A stretch of 64,000 bases of DNA, from positions 124,001-188,000 of the forward strand of contig JAFLKN010000003.1 in the NCBI GenBank assembly GCA_019163175.1, given 5' to 3'. Each line of letters begins with the position of its first letter. Position 1 is the first letter of the stretch. Source of the DNA: Prolixibacteraceae bacterium (GTDB lineage: Bacteria > Bacteroidota > Bacteroidia > Bacteroidales > Prolixibacteraceae). The translations under genes and the position numbers were made by a program. The notes under the pieces were generated by a model. That model had not been told where the DNA came from, searched no databases, and saw only the letters and a list, made by a program, of their open reading frames with translations. Below are positions 61,663-64,000 of the stretch, piece by piece.

Positions 61663-63096
61663 TTAAAACTCGTAGCTTAATCCGGTAAAAACGCCAATCG
61701 TGTAGGGTTTATAAGTAACTGATGAGTTGCTGTTCAGTGAATTCAGGTAATATTTAACACGCGGTTCTACATTCAGGTAAATGCGTTTTGAAAGTCCGTA
61801 TTTCAGCCCAATACCCAAGGTGCCACTGTAATTCATGGTTTCCATGTCTTTCGTACTTCCAACCAAACTTCTGCCTACACCATTTTCCATATAGGTTTCA
61901 TTTCCGACCAGTAAGTTGGAGCTAAAACCACCCATCATTTCTACATCAAATTTCGAATCGAGAAGAGTATAACGCACATAAAGTGGTATTTCGATGTACT
62001 CAAAATTCTGAATGAAACGTGTATCAGAAATAACAACTGCAGAGGCTGCCAATGTCTTATCTTCAAGATTGGTTCCAAGTACCAGGCCCACCGGAACACT
62101 GCTAAACTGAATCACTCCGGCAGTACTGTTCAACATCATTTTACTTGTAATTGCATCAACATTTACCGGAGCATTGAAATATTCCTTTCCCAGATTTGAG
62201 GCATAATCGGCAGAGGCGTTTGCATACCTGTTTGAATAAGATGAATTTCCGGAAGATTGTCCCATTCCTGAATAATAAACTCCGCTTTGCAAACTCCAGC
62301 GTTTACCCTTTTTGTATTCCACTGAAATTCCACCGCCCAAATCAACAGGATTGGCCGAGGCGCTGACCATATTGCTGGCATAAACCTGCGAATGACTGCT
62401 TCGGGAGACATTGTATTCGGGCGAAACCTGCGCACCAACCGACCATTTTGCTTTTCCCTTTACCTGATTCTCAGTTAACATCAACTGTTGGTTTTGCTCC
62501 ATGATTTGCTGATCGATTGTTTTTTCATTGATATCGATCATCATTTTTTTGGATTTCTGTGCCTGACGCAAATTTGCAACAGGTTCATTTTTCTGGCGGA
62601 TTAACCCGAAGAGGCTTTTTAATGGTTTTAACAAGTTTGATTCCGTGCTTGCTGCAACAGTTAATTTTTCAACAGGCGAAATAATCGTCTCAGATTTTGA
62701 AGTTTTTATTGTCGATATCGAATTGCTTTTTGCCACTTTCGATTCCGTAACTAGTTCGGCAAGCTGAGTGTTTGCAGGCACCTGCTGATGATTGTCAGAC
62801 ATTGCATTTTCCAGTTGCGTTTTCACATCAGGAGAAACTTCAGTAGCTATTTGCTGACTTACACTTACCGGTTGTTTGATATCCTGTCCGTTCCAGATAT
62901 TAAATTGCCAGCCGGCAACAAATGCCAACAGCAAAGCAGCGGCAACACCTGCAATTCTCCAGAATACTATTTTTCTGTTTCGCCGGGCACCGGACACACC
63001 GGCGAGTACATTCTCCAGAAGATAAGCAGGTGGTTCCTGCTCATAATTCAAGAGCTTGTCGCGAAACAATTCGTCTAAATTTTTATCTTTCCTCAT
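61663..63096 (-). CDS. Protein joining an anti-sigma-like N-terminus and an outer-membrane-barrel-like C-terminus
   Basis: This 477-residue protein has a cytoplasmic N-terminal segment (LDELFRDKLLNYEQEPPAYL), one inner-membrane helix at about 43-66 (VFWRIAGVAAALLLAFVAGW), a linker of about 150 residues, and a beta-rich end (about 220-477) with strands such as WSVGAQVSPEYNV and GIGLKYGLSKRIYLNVEPRV, finishing FTGLSYEF like a porin. Its start overlaps the ECF sigma gene by 4 bp, as anti-sigma genes do. The pairing suggests it senses envelope conditions and restrains the sigma factor (inference). Having both an inner-membrane helix and a barrel end in one chain is topologically puzzling. Proteins of this layout are known in Bacteroidota but not understood. 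Confidence 0.85.
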   Translation of the reverse strand: MRKDKNLDELFRDKLLNYEQEPPAYLLENVLAGVSGARRNRKIVFWRIAGVAAALLLAFVAGWQFNIWNGQDIKQPVSVSQQIATEVSPDVKTQLENAMSDNHQQVPANTQLAELVTESKVAKSNSISTIKTSKSETIISPVEKLTVAASTESNLLKPLKSLFGLIRQKNEPVANLRQAQKSKKMMIDINEKTIDQQIMEQNQQLMLTENQVKGKAKWSVGAQVSPEYNVSRSSHSQVYASNMVSASANPVDLGGGISVEYKKGKRWSLQSGVYYSGMGQSSGNSSYSNRYANASADYASNLGKEYFNAPVNVDAITSKMMLNSTAGVIQFSSVPVGLVLGTNLEDKTLAASAVVISDTRFIQNFEYIEIPLYVRYTLLDSKFDVEMMGGFSSNLLVGNETYMENGVGRSLVGSTKDMETMNYSGTLGIGLKYGLSKRIYLNVEPRVKYYLNSLNSNSSVTYKPYTIGVFTGLSYEF

Positions 63097-63653
63097 GCCG
63101 TATAATTATTTTGGGCAATCATCTCACCAAAGTTCTCGTGAACTTTCTTTTTTAATATTTCTCTGGCCCTGGCCAGATTCGATTTAGAGGTTCCCTGCGT
63201 GATCGACATTTCCTTGGCAATTTCCTGATGCGACATTCCTTCAATCACATACAAGTTAAAAACCAGGCGGTAGCGCGGGGGCAATTGCTGAATAAGTTTC
63301 ATCAAATCATCGGCGGCGATTTTTGCAATTACATCATCCGAAAAATTAACGGAATCATAAATCGCAACATCTTCGACCGGATAAAGCAGATGTTGTTTTC
63401 TAATCTTTTCAAGCGACACATTGATCATGATCCGCCTGATCCAACCTTCGAGCGAGCCATCGTGCCTGAAATTTTTAAGGTTGGTAAAAACCTTGATAAA
63501 ACCTTCCTGCATATTATCTTCAGCTTCGGTTGCATCCTTGGCATAACGCAAACATACCCCGAACATTTTCGGTGCAAACTGATGATAAAGCATTGACTGA
63601 GCTTTCCGGCTCCCGTCAATACAATCAGATATGATTGGTTTAAAATCTTCCAA
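63093..63653 (-). CDS. ECF-type RNA polymerase sigma factor
   Basis: This 186-residue protein has a sigma region 2 (YHQFAPKMFGVCLRYAKD, EAEDNMQEGFIKVFTNLKNF) and a region 4 (LPPRYRLVFNLYVIEGMSHQ, IAKEMSITQGTSKSNLARAR). Extracytoplasmic-function sigma factors redirect RNA polymerase in response to envelope signals. A TTG is the only start codon near the N-terminus (63653), and an in-frame stop lies 21 bases upstream of it, so a TTG start is chosen. The last 4 bases overlap the start of the beta-barrel/anti-sigma-like gene. A -7-like TAATTTTG lies 24-31 bases upstream. Confidence 0.95.
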   Translation of the reverse strand: MEDFKPIISDCIDGSRKAQSMLYHQFAPKMFGVCLRYAKDATEAEDNMQEGFIKVFTNLKNFRHDGSLEGWIRRIMINVSLEKIRKQHLLYPVEDVAIYDSVNFSDDVIAKIAADDLMKLIQQLPPRYRLVFNLYVIEGMSHQEIAKEMSITQGTSKSNLARAREILKKKVHENFGEMIAQNNYTA

Positions 63654-63676
63654 GTGCGCGCTGTTTTCTAATCACT

Positions 63677-63684
63677 CAAAATTA
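63677..63684 (-). promoter_or_regulatory. Candidate -7 element of the ECF sigma operon
   Basis: TAATTTTG on the minus strand fits TAnnTTTG and lies 24-31 bases before the TTG start. The -33 region has no clear TTTG, so this is tentative. Confidence 0.4.
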
Positions 63685-63828
63685 GCGGAATTAAACTGAA
63701 TTAAATCTACTTTGAGTTCTTTGATCATCTTCTGCTTCGGTTAATCGAACATTAGCAAACTATTTTTTGCTCAGTTTCACCAAAATCAGGAGACAATTTA
63801 CTCTAAGATGGTACTGTCCGGATTTTAG

Positions 63829-63902
63829 TTGCGTCAGGCCTTATTTTTTATCTGTATATGGATTGATTATCTTTCAGACCTGATTTATGACTGCTGACGC
63901 AA
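63829..63902. repeat. 10-bp inverted repeat upstream of the final lipoprotein gene
   Basis: GTTGCGTCAG (63829-63838) and CTGACGCAAC (63893-63902) are perfect complements, 54 bases apart. A second small hairpin AACCC-aaagc-GGGTT follows at 63901-63915. They lie upstream of the plus-strand start at 63947 and may be leader or regulator-binding elements. Confidence 0.55.
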
Positions 63903-63946
63903 CCCAAAGCGGGTTCATTTCGTCTTAATCAAAAAACACTTGTACC

Positions 63947-64000
63947 ATGAAACGATTTCTTTCATTTTTTGTGATGGCAATATTGGTGATTGCCTGCAAT
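63947..64000 (+). CDS. Start of a lipoprotein gene (cut by window edge)
   Basis: The ATG at 63947 opens 18 codons up to the window end: MKRFLSFFVMAILVIACN, a lipoprotein signal with the cysteine at residue 17. Only the signal peptide is visible, so the product is unknown. It is divergent from the ECF sigma operon and separated by 293 bp with two small hairpins. Confidence 0.65.
   Translation, partial: MKRFLSFFVMAILVIACN

Noticed and set aside
1-64000. tRNA, rRNA or prophage genes
   Set aside because: No cloverleaf pattern, rRNA-like conserved stretch, integrase or phage structural gene was recognised in the regions not covered by genes.

Overview
This window comes from a polysaccharide-degrading member of the Bacteroidota, probably a Marinilabiliales/Prolixibacteraceae-type organism (the order is inference). 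Four things support the phylum: a SusC/SusD pair, four proteins or gene fragments ending in type IX secretion (T9SS) sorting domains, a DUF4249/TonB-receptor pair, and promoters of the Bacteroidota form TTTG-N19-TAnnTTTG.

Layout. 1-12025: the right part of an alpha-mannan or N-glycan utilisation locus: the end of a SusC transporter, SusD, three GH92 alpha-mannosidases and an unassigned (alpha/alpha)6 glycosidase. 12028-16022: two short-chain dehydrogenase/epimerase genes (-) facing a Gfo/Idh/MocA oxidoreductase and a nitroreductase (+). 16145-28321: a plant-polysaccharide group, mostly on the minus strand: GH106-like rhamnosidase, GH53 galactanase, a Spy-like periplasmic protein, a sugar isomerase/epimerase with a GntP permease, a clan GH-A T9SS enzyme, a GH29 fucosidase, and a GH16 enzyme whose C-terminal binding and T9SS domains are cut off by a frameshift in an A10 run. 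28424-34379: a xylose regulon (GntR regulator, xylulokinase, xylose isomerase, sugar symporter), with two copies of a 15-bp operator placed just after near-ideal promoters. 34428-38173: an unknown secreted protein and a multi-PAS hybrid-type sensor kinase without a partner regulator. 38223-43117: sbcD and sbcC, split by a 557-bp unit that carries one GxxExxY nuclease-like gene between 29-bp inverted repeats. 43146-49743: M28 peptidase, T9SS GH5 mannanase-like enzyme, and the DUF4249/TonB receptor pair. 50092-59264: lytic transglycosylase, uvrA, a TGS-domain nucleoside kinase, two superoxide dismutases of different metal type on either side of a T9SS protein, and a 58-residue winged-helix-like protein. 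59357-64000: LVIVD-repeat lipoprotein, two beta-barrel proteins, an ECF sigma factor, and the first codons of a lipoprotein.

How it fits together. The enzymes suggest a generalist feeding on plant and fungal or eukaryotic glycans: mannose from alpha-mannans, rhamnose/galactose/fucose from pectic and related side chains, beta-glucan or similar from GH16, beta-mannan from GH5, and xylose through XylA/XylB. The most unusual structures are the GxxExxY inverted-repeat unit inside sbcDC, the A10 frameshift in the GH16 gene, a pair of related hairpin-associated intergenic repeats (49864-49918 and 59311-59360), and an ECF operon whose second gene joins an anti-sigma-like N-terminus to an outer-membrane barrel. 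No tRNA, rRNA or CRISPR array was seen.
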